Shown here one piece after another: positions 10,085 to 22,379 of a DNA stretch of 64,000 bases. Position numbers and translations under genes: made by a program. The DNA comes from Multifurca ochricompacta (lineage: Eukaryota > Basidiomycota > Agaricomycetes > Russulales > Russulaceae), in contig WTXG01000023.1 of NCBI GenBank assembly GCA_022496185.1, positions 1 to 64,000 of the forward strand, written 5' to 3'. How positions within the stretch are numbered: the stretch's first letter is position 1; each line of letters opens with the position of its first letter. Under the pieces are notes generated by a model. It had not been told where the DNA came from, did not search any database, and saw only the letters and a list, made by a program, of their open reading frames with translations.

Positions 10085-12240
10085 TTAGGGAGAATGTACG
10101 TGGAGTGGCTGTCCAAGAAAGAGACCGTTCAAAGTAAGGGAAAACTTACTAAGTCCAAGAACCCGAGAACCCCCTTCAAGGGGGTTCACGAGGCCAGCGG
10201 GCATTGATGGCTTAAAGAAGGCCTGAGACACTTGGATGAATTCCAAGAGCTGGGTGATCCTGGTGCTATGATTGAAGATCTGCACCCAGGAGAGCTCGTC
10301 AAAGAGCAAGCCAGGGTCCATGTCGCATTCCATTCGTATTTGAGTGTGTAATGGACAGTCGAGGGCAATGTGCGCAAACGTTGCAGGGGTAATGCTGTCG
10401 CAGTGGCATAGGTGGTCAGCCTCTGGATGGGACGAGAAAAACCACTCATGGTACTCCACAATGAACGCATGGCCTGTGGCCAGTTGGAAGGCTGTGGAGA
10501 CGGTGTGGCAGGTGAAGGGGTTATCTTTGTGCTTGGCTGTTGCCGCAGCCCAGAGAGGGTGGTTACCACTGGTGGGAGGACCCTGGATCGATATCTCATA
10601 AGCTTTGTGCCCAGCTTGAGAATCCACATCAAGGGAACGTGAACGAAGCCACTCCCTGTGCCAGTTGTCATAAGCGCGGAGATGAGACAGGGCTCACCAC
10701 TGAAGGGGTGATGGGGGCTCATCGATGTCGCCTGGCCGGAAGAGTCGTCGCGCACAGTCAGCAGCCTTGGGGGCCAAAGAGGATGTGTGGTATCGGGGTG
10801 AAGGTGGGCACCACATGAATGTGATGTCCAGGGTGGGGTGATCTGCAAGGACCTTAGCAAGTGCTTTGTGGAACAAGACAAAGTCACCGGTGAAGCGGCA
10901 TGGGTTGCGGGTGTGGAGTCCTGCCAATGTAGATCCCGAAGGAGCTGTGATGATGAGGCGCGGGGCCATTGGGCAGCCCTCATAGTGGGAGGTGACCCAT
11001 TGGAGGACATGGTGGATGGCGAATAAGTCGATGTCTGACTTGACGCCACCAGTGCCACGGGTCCAATGGTTCGTTGTTTCACCACTATCGTCCATGAGGA
11101 CTGCAGCAGCAGTGCCGACAAGTTTGTTGTCTAATTGTTTGGCTTGGGAGTGAGACGTTGCCACATGAATCAAAGCAATGTCAGATCTGGGACAAGCTAA
11201 GAATGAAGTGACTTCGTCGAGACATATGTTGGGGGGCATGTCCCCACAAAGTGGATGCGTGTGCCCCAGGCCGGGAGTTCCCACAGTGTGAAAGCAAGGA
11301 CGTCAGGGGAGCCCTCGAGGGGAGGGACCCTGGCAGCTAAGGCTTGCAGGGGGTCATGCGACGAGGCACGGGGGGTGGAGCCATGGTGTGACGGCGGCGA
11401 CGAGGATGGAGTAGAGCCTCATCCAGCGGCCCATGGAGTCGCTGGTTGGGCTGGGAGAGAGGAGGCAGGGAGGCGTACCTAAGTGCTGTGGTGTCCGCCA
11501 GTTTCTCGACAAAGTGCTTCATGGGAAGCACATGAACGAGTTCGTGGAGGGGGCCGTGAGGTGCGGTGTGGAAAGACCCTGTGATCTTGTGGATGACAGT
11601 GTTCAAGACAAGCTGAAGCTGCTTGATGAGGGCTGGGGCCTGTCATGTGTGGACCCAGAGCTGGGAGCCATAGGTCAGCACAGGGAGGCATACTGCATTG
11701 AGGACCAATCTCCAGTTCTTGGTGGAGAGGCCCCGCTCGCTATTGCTGAGGAGTTGGAGGGCGCGGATGGATGCGCGGGCATGGCGGCACATAATCTCTA
11801 CATGGGGTCGCCAGGAGAGGGAAGGAGTGAAGAAAAAACCCAGATATCGCACCTGGGCCCCTGCTTTGACAATGAAGTCTGAGCCATTGTCACAGGGGAG
11901 GGATATTTCGCACGGGGGCAGGTTCTGTGTGCACGCGCGGGAGAAGAAGAGTGCCTCTGTCTTGGTGGGATCGGCGGACATGCCAGCTCGTCGGAGCCAG
12001 TCCATGGCTATCGTGTAGTGACGCCTCAGGGATGCGACGACCTCGACCCAGGTGGGGGCCCAAGCAAAGAGCAAGCCGTCATCCACATACATGGATAGTC
12101 GACAACCCGTCCAGGTGGAGGCAAGGTGGAGAAGCGGGGCTGCATAGAGGGTTGTGAGGACTGGTGAGATTGGGGAGCCCTGAGGGGTGCCGATAGTCAT
12201 TGCATGTGGAGGGCCAGTGAGGCCATTGAAGGACAGGCAA
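10085..12240 (-). pseudogene. LINE F ORF2, 3' part: RT palm/thumb, RNase H, C-terminal Cys/His
   Basis: This continues the reverse transcriptase frame cut at the GGCAA target site. It contains GTPQGSPISPVLTTLYAAPLL and the catalytic YVDD at 12089-12078. An in-frame TGA follows at 11643. The frame shifts near 11340 and 11230, and an RNase H-like region follows (VLMDDSG, DLFAIHHVLQ, IITAPSGSTLAGL; about 11150-10700). After a TGA at 10694, the same frame carries the end LATGHAFIVEYHEWFF with CHCDSITPATFAHIALDCPLH, a Cys/His motif common after the RNase H domain of fungal LINEs. At least two stops and two frameshifts make it non-functional. A 311-codon overlapping frame on the same strand is a shadow. 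Confidence 0.85.
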
Positions 12241-12900
12241 TGTGACAGGTGCAAAGGTTTGTGACATTGTTTGTGACAAGAACATGACGTTTCTTTGGTT
12301 CATGCACTCACGTGCGTTTTCGACTTGCGTGACCGCCTGTAACGACTTGTGACATGGGTGTGACAAGTATGTTGCACACGCTCTGATCTCTATTCCCAGT
12401 CCTTTTTTTATATTTTCCTCGCTGAGGGCGCAACCCCTCCTTTGTTTCTTATCCTATTCTATCTCACTCCAGGGCATAACCCCTGGAGTCCATGACTACC
12501 AGGGATACTTATTAGAACCTTCTGCTTAGTTTAGATCTTCTGATGTGCCCTCTTTGATGTGCCTTCCCAAAGCTGTATTTAAGCTACTTAGATTGTAGAG
12601 ACAGACCTTAAGTCTGTTCTCTTGTATCTAATACAGGTAAATTTGACTTCACAGAAACTTGCTTGAACTCCCCAAGCTGCAGCTTGAGGAGCCTTCTCCC
12701 TAGTAACTCTAGTAGGGCTGATTGCCACTACCCTCAACCTCATTTCCTGCACGCGCCCACTCTACAACATCGTGGGCACTTGAAACTTGAACCTGGAATA
12801 GGTCTTCTGTATTAGACCTTGAATCTTGGACGCGCCCCGCATCTTGAGGGCTTTGAGTCTTGAAAATGCGACTTGACGCAGCAAGTACCTGGCTGTGACA
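12241..12900 (+). repeat. 5' LTR of element A
   Basis: It begins TGTGACAGG and ends GGCTGTGACA. TATTTAAG at 12576-12583 is a likely TATA box, and AAGTCTGTTCT at 12610-12620 is the complement of the primer-binding site. It differs from the 3' LTR at about 16 sites by eye, all of CpG to TpG/CpA type and mostly in the first 130 bp. Confidence 0.93.
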
Positions 12901-12902
12901 TT

Positions 12903-12913
12903 AGAACAGACTT
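12903..12913 (+). other. Self-complementary primer-binding site of A
   Basis: AGAACAGACTT starts two bases after the LTR and is the exact complement of AAGTCTGTTCT at 12610-12620 in the LTR, about 27-37 nt downstream of the TATA box, where the RNA 5' end should lie. This is the arrangement used by Tf1-type self-priming instead of a tRNA primer. Confidence 0.75.
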
Positions 12914-12924
12914 ACAAATCTTAG

Positions 12925-13680
12925 AAACAGAAGAACTCACCTGAAATTGCAAGGCGACGACGATGCGTCCCCTTGCCCAACCCCCGATCAGCGACGTCTT
13001 ATTCCGTGAGGGAACCTCAGACGCCTTCAGACGGCGAATCCCTTGAGTACCAATTGCCGGATCAAAACCTAGAAGAACAGTCAGTACCACAGAACCCTGA
13101 CGAAGCTCTACCTACCGAACCAACAGACCTCGGATTCTTGCTTGAGCCCCAACCTGAAGCGCGACTACTCCAGGGAAGCTCAGTGGCCTCCATTGATACG
13201 CACCTTACAACCGTGGCAAACTCATTCCCATTTATCCTTCCTACACGACTAACCGATAACGTCGACCCAGAACTAAAAGGGAACGCACACTGGTTAGAAC
13301 TCAGAGAAGAAAACATACCTTTTAGAGGATACTGGGTCCCCTATTGCCACACACGTCTTGCTGTCGACCTCTACCAAGGAACCTGGTATCATGTCCATCC
13401 CAACGACCTAGGACAGATTGAGGCTATTAGAATAGCCCCCAACGAGACTGGACTAAACGCACCTAATACAACCAGCACACCCCTAGCTGAACAAATCCTC
13501 CAGCCACTATTTGAAGCACTACCCCGACTCACTGACCCTACTCCAATGACAACCCTCCCCAAACCACAACCTATACAAAGGCAATGCTCGGTCAGCCCAG
13601 AAGACCCAGACGAGGGACCTACCGAAATACTCGCCGCCTCCAAAGAAAATGTGGCCGGAGGGCAAGTCAAAGGGGTACCA
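12925..13680 (+). pseudogene. gag: Element A gag, N-terminal segment (cut by B)
   Basis: The frame opens after a TAG at 12922 and runs without a stop to the TACCA duplication at 13676-13680, about 250 codons. It is rich in Pro, Glu and Asn and has no known domain in this half. There is no ATG near the start: the first candidates are TTG at 12973 or an ATG far downstream. Element C has the homologous stretch (SYSAREPQTPS versus SYSVREPQTPS) and also lacks an ATG. Removing B and one TACCA joins this frame to 28492 as GVPPPFFDGNRV. Confidence 0.8.
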
Positions 13681-14269
13681 TGTTACGTCCGGTGCAGGAC
13701 GTTCCACATGACTTGTGTGACAGCGTGCTAAGCGGGTTCGGATAAGAGACCAATAAGATCCCTTGGAGTTTAGAGGTTATGAGTCAAAGTCCAAGAGGCT
13801 GTACTCTAAGACGATGTTGAGTGGAAAGTGCCGAAAGCACTGAGACAGGCAGACGTTAAGAGACAAAGGAGAAGTCCAGAAGACAAGCACCGATGTATTC
13901 AATAAGTTGAGTCTGAGGTCTACAAGGTAGCTACAGCGGGCTTATATACGTAATCGAGTGGGCGTCTAAAGATAAGATAAACTAGAGTCATGTGGGCCCG
14001 AATATACGAAAGCGGAGGGCGTAAAGCCACGCTTCTGATAGGGAATTAAGTAAGTGTCCGGTCATAAAGATAAAGGATAAGAGATAAGCAACAGTAGGTC
14101 AAACATAAGCACAGCGATACAAACAGAAACAAAGACAGTCACGGGGAAGGGAGCAGGGCATGTGAGGGATCCCACGATGGAGACGTGATCTGGTAGTGAA
14201 GAGTAGGCGGCAAGGAGGGGTCGTCATTGGGTAAGAAGAAAAAGACAGGAAGAGATGGGGTTCGTAACA
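13681..14269 (-). repeat. 3' LTR of element B
   Basis: 589 bp, the same length as its partner at 27898-28486. By eye about 14 differences from the partner, every one a CpG to TpG or CpA change. The self-priming complement here reads AAGTTGAGTCT on the plus strand (13904-13914), mutated at its single CpG. Confidence 0.93.
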
Positions 14270-14300
14270 TCACCCCCTCTTCTGGTTCTAGCAGTCCTGG

Positions 14301-15607
14301 CTAGAAACGACTCGTACCGTCATCATCCTGCACCAGCTCCAGGTAATCGTCAGCTACATTACGGTCATCCATGCTGTACGATTCCAACTCTTGCGGGCAC
14401 GTGTGGGTACGAAGAAATCCATATGGACCGCGCTGGCCGCATGCGCGGCATAAGTCGTAGACGGGGCAGTCGATTTCTTTATGCCCGGTGTTGTGGCGAA
14501 GGCACTTGCCGCACCAGCCCGATGGGTTGTTGATAGTCAGGGCCACCCCTACGCGTCGGAAGATACAGTGTCTGCTCCAGTGGAGGTTGCTTTGGCAGTG
14601 TCGACACCACTTGCGGTTAAGGGGGCAGTTCCAGCTTATGTGATACTTGCTATCACATCGCCAGCAGGTTTCCCCGCGTGGGTTCTCGTGCAAACGTGGC
14701 ATCTCAAGCCGGGTCGGCAGCAGCGTTGGGGCCGCACCCAAGGTTCGGGGGGGAGGGGTTGTGCATAAGTGTCCGCGTACCTTTCAGCAATTGTCTGGTA
14801 CGCATCCCCCACTTCCAACCTCTTCCTGATGTCCACAATCTCCGATTCCAACTGGAACATCCCATTCGTCAGCCTTGCCATCATCTTTGCATGCTCCTTA
14901 TACTGTTGGTTCAGCGTCCTCCTCAAGGTGATACTCTTCCTCAACCTCATGACCTCTGCCTTCAAGCGCAGTAGTCTCATATCGTTCATCACCTCATCGA
15001 TCGCGAAGGCACGACAGTCCTCCGCAGCAAGGTGACCCAACTGCTCATCAGTCAACGTGTGATGGAGTCGACCTGTATACCTTTCCTCCAGATAAACAGG
15101 AGCTCCGTAAACCGGCCCGTCCTTCTTCATACACCCCGCCACATCCATCCCGCCATTGGTATAGTAAATGTATTTGGCGATGGCCGTGGATCCATCGGCC
15201 ATTGTGATCTCCAAGGGGAAGTACATCGAAGAGTTGGGATTGTTGGGGATGAACGGGAATTCGGGGGCTTCGTCATTGATCTCCCCGTTGAGCAGGTCAT
15301 TGGGGTGGGGGTCTTCGCGATGGGTGAAATCGTCGTTTGGGTTTGGGGATTGGTTTTTGATATGGGCTTCTGCGACTTCATAGTCGATAGGGGAAGAGGG
15401 GCGTGTAGAGGGATGAGCGGATGGGAAATTCTCAACAACTGCGACAGTGGCAGTGAAGGCGTCGACAGCGGCGTTGGCAGCGATGAAAGACATGATAGAT
15501 TGGATGGTGGTAGGACATTGCTGAGAGAGCATGTACTGGGGGATTTCTTCGGGGTCTGTAGATTGGTTCCTTTTAACTGTCTCTGGGCGCTTCTGGATGT
15601 CGGTCAT
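14301..15607 (-). pseudogene. Element B ORF3: zinc-knuckle protein downstream of integrase
   Basis: ATG at 15607 lies inside the end of pol (35-nt overlap with the pol stop at 15573), in another frame. The N-terminal part has FPSAHPSTRPSSPIDYE and a conserved block KYIYYTNGGMDVAGC, PVYGAPVYLEE. A helical MRLRKSITLRRTLN region follows, then Cys/His motifs CWRCDSKYHISWNC, CRHCQSNLHWSRHC, CGKCLRHNTGHKEIDC and CRACGQRGPYGFLRTHTC. The protein ends in VADDYLELVQDDDG. A frameshift near 14740 separates the two halves. Homologues occur in D and E at the same position. I know of no named family. It has no membrane segment, so it is not an envelope gene. An RNA-binding or Gag-like role is inference. Confidence 0.75.
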
Positions 15608-15640
15608 GGAACTCCGAGATAAGGACCGGGGCAAAGATAT
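15573..15640 (-). pseudogene. pol: Element B pol, last 21 codons after the C insertion
   Basis: Reading on from the duplicated ATATC, the frame gives FAPVLISEFHDRHPEAPRDS and a TAA. It completes the chromodomain region that stops at 22955-22959 on the far side of element C, and matches D (HPEAPKDD) and E. Confidence 0.8.
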
Positions 15641-16215
15641 TGTGACAGTTATCTTCATGTTTTTCTGCTTGTTTGTATTCTCCAATGCCGAATCCCTTAC
15701 TTCTGCAGCTTCAACAGCTCCATTAAATGGTCAAAGTCCTTATGACCATTTGTACAGTATTGAGGGCACAACCCCTCTTAGTCCACACAAACTCCAAGTC
15801 TCATATTAGCTAGACTGTTCTTTACTGATACAACTATGACATAGCTATGACCTAGCCATGATATCATCTGTAGAAGCCTAGGACAGTCTCTGGTAGTTTA
15901 CTGAGCCTCCAACCTGTATTTAAGGACCATTAGTTTCAGAGACAGACCTTAAGTCTGTTCTCTTGTACCCAATACAGGTGTTACAGACTCACCAGAAGCC
16001 CCATTCCTCTTGAGCCCCTAAGCCGCGCCTTAGGAGTCTTCATCCCAGTTATCTTGTGACAGGACTGAGTGTCCCTGTTCGATTTCGCATCGCGCGCGCG
16101 CCCGCTGCAACTTGTAGGGCTTGAACACCTAGGTGATAACCTTGAGATCTTGATACTTGTCTTGCTATCCTTGACGCGAATTGACCCAGCACACAGCTAG
16201 CACCTGGCTGTGACA
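15641..16215 (+). repeat. 5' LTR of element C
   Basis: Starts TGTGACAGTT and ends GGCTGTGACA. TATTTAAG is at 15917-15924, and AAGTCTGTTCT (15951-15961), complementary to the PBS, begins 34 nt after the TATA box. Contains a GCGCGCGCGCCC stretch near the 3' end. Confidence 0.94.
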
Positions 16216-16217
16216 TT

Positions 16218-16228
16218 AGAACAGACTT
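16218..16228 (+). other. Self-complementary primer-binding site of C
   Basis: AGAACAGACTT, two bases after the LTR, is an exact complement of 15951-15961. It is the same 11-mer as in A although the surrounding LTR sequences have diverged. Confidence 0.75.
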
Positions 16229-16258
16229 TACAGACTTCACAGAAAAACAGAACCACTC

Positions 16259-17836
16259 ACCCGAAACCGCAAGGCGACCGACGACGCGTCCCCTTGCACG
16301 AACCCAAACAACCACGTCGTATTCGGCACGCGAACCCCAGACCCCTTCGACCTCCTCGGCCGCCTCGACAGACGACGAGTCCCTCGATTACCAGTCGCCG
16401 GAACAGAACCTACCAGAGCAATCAGCCAGACAACGATTAGAAAACGTACCATTTGAAAACCGAAATCACTTTGCACTACTCGCAAGCGACTCCCCCGCCG
16501 AAAGCCCCCAGACAGAAACCCCCACAGCACCCCTCCCATCTAGAACGCCGCCCCTTCCACCCAGAATACCGCCCCTCCTAGAAGCAATGGCCACCATCAC
16601 ACTTACCGAACCAGGACGAACACATACTCAACTTAGCCATGCCGCGAGACAGCCCAAGAACGACTCCCCCAACTTAGGAGGAAATCCAGGCGGACATCCC
16701 GGAGGGAATCCAGGCGGGCATCCGGGGGAAACCTGGGTGGAAACCCGGGAGGAAACCCAGGCGGGAACCCTGGGGGAATCCCTCCTGGAGGAGATCCTGG
16801 TGGAAATCCAGGAGGAAATCCCCAGGGAGCCCCCATCCCAGTATCACAGGGAGGACGTATGGAAGGAGCTCCTCCCTCCTACTTCGACGGCGACAGGGCC
16901 CACGCGAAAAGATGGTTCGCCTTGCTCGAACTTCATTTCGCCCTTAACGCGTTCGTGCCCCTAGCCCAGAATGAACGATCCAAAGTGGCCTACGCGTTAG
17001 GATTGATCCGAGGCCCAAAAGTAGACCAATGGGTAGAAGACCAAATATACTGGCTTGCCGACATAAACACAGGACGAATCGGAGTTGTAAATGTGTGGGA
17101 AACCTTCCGGCAAACATTCCTTACCGCATGGACTGATGTCGCGGCAGGGCAAAAGGCACTACAAGCGCTGGAGCGATTACAAATGAAGGAGGGAAACATA
17201 GATGATTATATTGCCGAGTTCCGTGACTTAGCCATTCGGGCCGGACTACACATTGACGACACAGCCGCACGACAGTACTTTTACCGAGGCTTACCAACTC
17301 AACTAGTCGCGACAATGCTGACGCAAGATCAGCCAGAGAATTTCGAAGAAGCATCAGCGTCCGCCCGACGTCACCACGCAAATTGGGTTTTCATGAAAAG
17401 CCTGACTAGAAATAAAACAGCTACTACCCCATCACCCCGAGGAAATAAGTTCATGTTCTATCGCAAAAAGGACCCAAATGCGATGGATGTGGATGCGGTT
17501 AGGAAAGCAACCACCACAGAAGAAAAGGAACAGTACCGAAAGGAAGGACGATGCTTTGAATGTGGGTGGCGAGGGCATTTGGTTCGAGATTGTCCCAATA
17601 GAAAGCCCCGATCAAGTCCAAATAACTTGGCCCGGACCGCCACCATCTCGGAAGTGCCACCCACGACTGCGGCGGTACCCAACGGATCTAATGAGACGTC
17701 CGCAACTTCCTCAGCACCGATCACTCCCTCCATCAGCATGTCAACGCTCGCAACGGTGCTAAAAACAATGACGGACGAGCAACGTCTCGAACTACAAGAC
17801 CAGTTCAAAGGAAATGAGGATTTTTATATCGCTTGA
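16259..17836 (+). pseudogene. gag: Element C gag with Gly-Asn-Pro repeats and zinc knuckle
   Basis: The frame SYSAREPQTPS (about 16314) continues through ESLDYQSPEQNL and an ATG at 16587 into a GGNPGGHP repeat (about 16675-16830). The frame shifts near 16735. The core Gag domain then follows (PPSYFDGDRAHAKRWFALL, IRGPKVDQWVED, ETFRQTFLTAWTDVA; 16859-17400) and a CCHC knuckle CFECGWRGHLVRDC at about 17550-17595. It ends at a TGA (17834-17836) just after GATTTTTATATCGCT. Capsid/nucleocapsid protein of the particle. No ATG precedes the conserved N-terminal part. Confidence 0.85.
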
Positions 17837-20800
17837 ATGACGCGGCCTTCATTCGAGCTCTAGTCTCACACCATGTATTTAGATCACCACTCAAAGCAAT
17901 GAAAATAGTTGTTCCCTTACATGGAGTGAATCAAAAGGCCACAATAGAAGCACTGGTTGACAGTGGAGCAACCGAGAATTTTATCAGTTTCCGAACAGTA
18001 ATCAAACATCGACTCCCCATAAAACGATTAACGATTCCAAAAAAGCTACAAAACGCGGATGGCTCTCCCAATGCTACAAGGAAAATCGATCAATGCGTAG
18101 ATCTCCTTATTACGACCGGAGGAGATACCCAACAACATCGATTCTATATAGCATCTATTGGAGTCGACGACATGATCCTAGGATATCCATGGTTCGCGGC
18201 CAGCAACCCTAGTATAAACTGGACCTCAGGACAGCTCGCACAATCCATCTCATTTACTGTGCCGAACAAACAGATCCGTCGCCTTAACATCGCACAGGAG
18301 TTGGCCATTAAAGCAAAAGACAAGACAGAACGATCCTGGAACCAGATCGTACCACGAGAATACCATCACATCAAAAGGTCTTCAGTGATGAAGAGGCGCA
18401 ACGATTCCCAGCATCACGACCTTGGGACCACAAGATCGAATTGAAACCGGAGGCACCCGCAACCCTAGATTGTAAAATTTACCCACTCGGACCAGGAGAA
18501 CAGGACGCGCTAAACGGATTCCTGGAGGAACACTTACAGAAGGGGTACATCCGAGAATCGAAGTCCCCTTATGCCTCCCCGTTCTTTTTTATTAAAAAGA
18601 AAGATGGGAAATTACGACCAGTCCAGGATTACCGGAAGTTAAATAACTGGACCGTTCGGAATACATACCCACTTCCGCTGATCCCCGAGCTGATTGATCG
18701 CGTCCGCGGAAGTACACTCTTTACAAAAATGGATATCAGATGGGGTTATAACAATGTTCAGATAGCACCAGAAGATCGATGGAAGGCAGCATTCAAAACA
18801 AATCGCGGCCTTTATGAACCAAATGTCATGTTTTTCGGTCTGACAAACTCCCCTGCCACATTTCAGACAATGATGAATGCGGAATTTCGAGAAGAATTGA
18901 ATGAACATGACGCTCTAGGAAGGGCTTGGTTCACAGTCTACATGGATGACATCCTGATTCATACTGATCAAGACCTTCAAAACCACCGCAATAAAGTGCA
19001 TCGCATCTTGGATAAACTTAGCAAACTAGATCTTTATCTTAAACCGGAAAAGTGCTCTTTTGAACAAACACGCATCGAATATCTCGGACTCATCTTGGAG
19101 GCTGATCAGGTACATATGGATCCGGTCAAAGTGGAAGGAGTTGCTACATGGAAAACGCCTACCACTGTCAAGGAAGTCCGCTCGTTCCTTGGGTTCTGTC
19201 AGTTTTATTGTCGCTTCATTCAAGGGTTTAGTAAGATTGCGGCACCCCTGAATGCCCTCACAAGTGTAAAGAACCCATGGCGATGGTCAAGTAACGAACA
19301 GAATGCCTTCGACACGCTGAAACAGCGAGTCACCTCGCAGCCGGTCCTCGCGCAACCCGACTTTGACAGACCCTTCATTGTAGATACCGATGCATCCGGA
19401 TATGCGCTAGGCGCCACTCTTAGCCAGAAGGATCAAGATGGCCGTCTCCACCCTGTGGCCTACCTGTCAAAAACTCTAGATGCCACTCAAAGAAATTGGG
19501 ACATTTATGATCGAGAACTGTTTGCAGTTATAGTTGCCTTCCGATCCTGGCGCCAGTATCTCTTAGGGGCGAGACACAAAGTTCAAGTCCGTACGGATCA
19601 TAATAATCTACAATATTTCAAGGAACCCCAGAAATTGAACCGGCGACAGGCCCGATGGCTCCAAGAGCTCGCCGACTTCGACTTTTCAATGGAACATGTC
19701 CCAGGGAAGTTACATACCGTCGCGGATATGCTCTCACGAGACCAGATGCCGACCAGGGAGGAAACGACAATGATGAATCACTGTCTTGCCAGCCGACCTA
19801 TTTATCAACGCGATCTCCGACGCTAGGCTTCCGTTTCCCGAGGCCTTAGCCGAACGCCGGGAGATCCTTCAACGGCACCACGATCACGTACTAGCGGGGC
19901 ATCCGGGGATAGATAAGACAACACGGAAGGTCCAACAGGAATATTCAGGCACCGGTTACGAGAATTCGTACACGATTACGTCCAAGGGTGTGCTAAATGT
20001 CAGGAGAATAAGCCGAAGCTTACGAAGAAAGCTCCTTCCTTCCCACTAGATGTACCGGCCTCCGCCGGCCCGTTTCAGTATGTTGCTATGGATCTCATCA
20101 CGGATCTTCCGCCATCAGGCAGATATGACGCAGTGCTCACAATCGTAGACCAAGGGTGCTCAAAGTCCGCAAAGTTCATTCCATGCTCTAAAGACATTAC
20201 AGGAGAAGGAGTTGCCACACTATATTACCGACACCTCTTCCCCTTCTTCGGCGTCCCACGACGGGTTATCTCTGACCGTGATCCTCGATTCACGTCCCAT
20301 TTTTCACGCGCGCTTGCAAAAGTCCTGCAAATTCGACAAAATTTATCCACGGCATTCCACCCTCAGACAGACGGATCGAGTGAGCGAATGAATCTTTGGC
20401 TCGAACAATACCTTCGTCTATGGCTTGGCGATGATCAACATCAATGGCCCCACTATCTCCCGCTAGCCGAATATGTCCATAACTCCTGGCCACATGATAA
20501 AACTAAACTGACACCACATGTTTTGCTCCATGGCACTACCTTCACATGGGATGCCCAGGCTACAGATACTAACGTCCCACAGGTAGACACTCGCATCCAA
20601 AATCTTTTGGCAGCCCACACTCGCGCAGAAGAAGCGTTTCGTACGAACGCATCCCCGACGCCCAAAACCACATTCGCCATTGGCGCACAAGTCTGGCTGG
20701 AAGGAAAACATCTCAAAACGCATTTCCCTTCCTCAAAACTCGCTCCACGACGTTACAGCCCCTTTACTATCACGGCCCAGATCTCTCCGGTCGCCTATCG

Positions 20801-21120
20801 ATTATCGTTACCCCAACATATGAAAATACATAACTATTCCATGTCGACCTCCTATCGCCCTATCGCGAAACAAATGCCCACAGCCCTAACTTCTTACGTC
20901 CCCACCAGATCTGATCAACCATGAGGAAGAATATGAAGTCGCCTCCATTCTGGCTCATAGATTCTTTGGACGTAACAAAAGATTACAATACCTAGTCAGC
21001 TGGGTTGGTTACCCAGCTAGTGAAAACTCCTGGGTCGATGAAGACGATTGCCATGCCCCTGACCTTCTCTTACAGTATCACCAGTCCCTTCCCCAGCGTC
21101 AGAGCCGACGCCGCCCTTAA
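17833..21120 (+). pseudogene. pol: Element C pol: protease, RT, RNase H, integrase, chromodomain
   Basis: The frame lies -1 to gag and overlaps its stop. Protease has DSGATENF near 17955. RT runs from about 18450 ([20 protein letters not shown]) with YMDD at 18939-18950. RNase H begins with FIVDTDASGYALGATL near 19375. Integrase has the HHCC region near 19870-20020 and the catalytic core in 20088-20700 (FHPQTDGSSERMNLW). The chromodomain is at about 20920-21060 (EEEYEVASILAHRFFG, LQYLVSWVGYPASENSW), ending at TAA 21118-21120. Frameshifts are visible near 18365, 19735, 19785, 19955 and 20835 by comparison with element A. No frame connects all domains. Confidence 0.9.
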
Positions 21121-21238
21121 GAGGGGGGTGATTTTCCGATCTTTCTTTCCTCATCCCAATTCAAGATAACAAATTCTGGCCCGCAATAAACACACCATCC
21201 ACCGCAACGCATCAACGCGACCACGCACTACGCCCAGG

Positions 21239-22341
21239 ATGACTACTCCACGCCGTTTCCCTGTACAAACTATTGACCCCACCATGATTAACCAAACCAT
21301 TGCAGCAGTTAACGACGCAGCGACCAAAGCGGCACTTAGACGACCGGACGACGCCCCAACGCCGACCCCTACTCCTGAACCGCCTACCCCGACACACCAC
21401 CTCCCTTCCACGACGACAGATGACCCGACTCGACGCCTGACGGACGCGATTACTCTAACAACCCAGGATCCAAACCTGGAGCACGAAATCCGAACCAGAG
21501 TTCTGGCCATGCTTGCTGAGGCCAGGACACGTCTAACAGTTACAGCTCCTCCTCCAGAAACATCGGACGACGTCATCTATAGGCCAACCACCCCAGAACT
21601 AGGACAACTACCTGACGAGGAGGTGGTCATCCAGACCACGGCGGAAGTAAACAACGCAACTAGGACGGAGAACCGCTATGACCCCCCTTCCCCTCCTTTC
21701 CAGCGGAATCACGAACACGCCCCCCACTACGTCGCACACCGAGTCGCCGACAGCGATGGACGGTCAACATTGCTCGGTGGTTAGCCTTCGAGTACCGCCG
21801 CGCCGATCCCCGCATCGCATTTACCATGGGGGCAAGGCAACCCATCCATTATCTCCCTCTCCATGTCCAATCACGCCCTTGCTCCTCTAGGGGCCCCAAT
21901 CCCATACTAACACAATTTCAGCAACGCTTGTTTGATGAAGAACAAGCCTTTTCTCATCTAGTGAATGCAGCTCTGGACGACATGAATGACCCCGGTGCTT
22001 GGGCTGAGGTCTCCCGCTATCGCTATGCTACTAGACGTTTGGACCAAGCTCATGCTGAACTAGCTCACTGGCGCCGTCAAGCTGACCGTGCAACTCAAGA
22101 TATTCGCTTTGCCATTCATGCACTCTCCAGGGGGGATGTGTACCATCGCATTTTTCCATTTCTCACCTACACCTATGCCAGCAATCGACGAATGCGCCCA
22201 GAAGAGGCCACCCTCTATGCCCCCCATCCAGAACTACGAGCCATTCTCCAAGCTGGAGGTGTTGGGAGTGCCTATTTGCCTCGTCGTCGTCGTCCACGTC
22301 TCGTCACTTCTCCTGTTATTGATCTTACTCATGAAGACTAG
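21239..22341 (+). pseudogene. Element C ORF3 with IDLT tail
   Basis: ATG at 21239. The first half is Thr/Pro-rich (PTPTPTPEPPTPTHH). After a frameshift near 21780 the conserved half follows: YRRADPRIAFTMGA, then LFDEEQAFSHLVNAALDDMN, DPGAWAEVSRYRYATRRLD, HALSRGDVYHRIFPFLTYTY. It ends in an Arg-rich patch RRRRPRL and PVIDLTHED. Element A has the homologue at the same place. It has no known domain, no signal peptide and no membrane segment. The terminal VIDLT plus acidic residues looks like a SUMO-interaction motif; that reading is inference. Confidence 0.75.
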
Positions 22342-22379
22342 GGCACTTGGGGGCAAGTACCACTGTAAAAGGGGGGTGA

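Noticed and set aside
10186..11121. 311-codon open frame on the minus strand
   Set aside because: Shadow frame of LINE F ORF2 (same strand, other frame); its composition has no domain while the overlapping frame has RNase H and Cys/His motifs.
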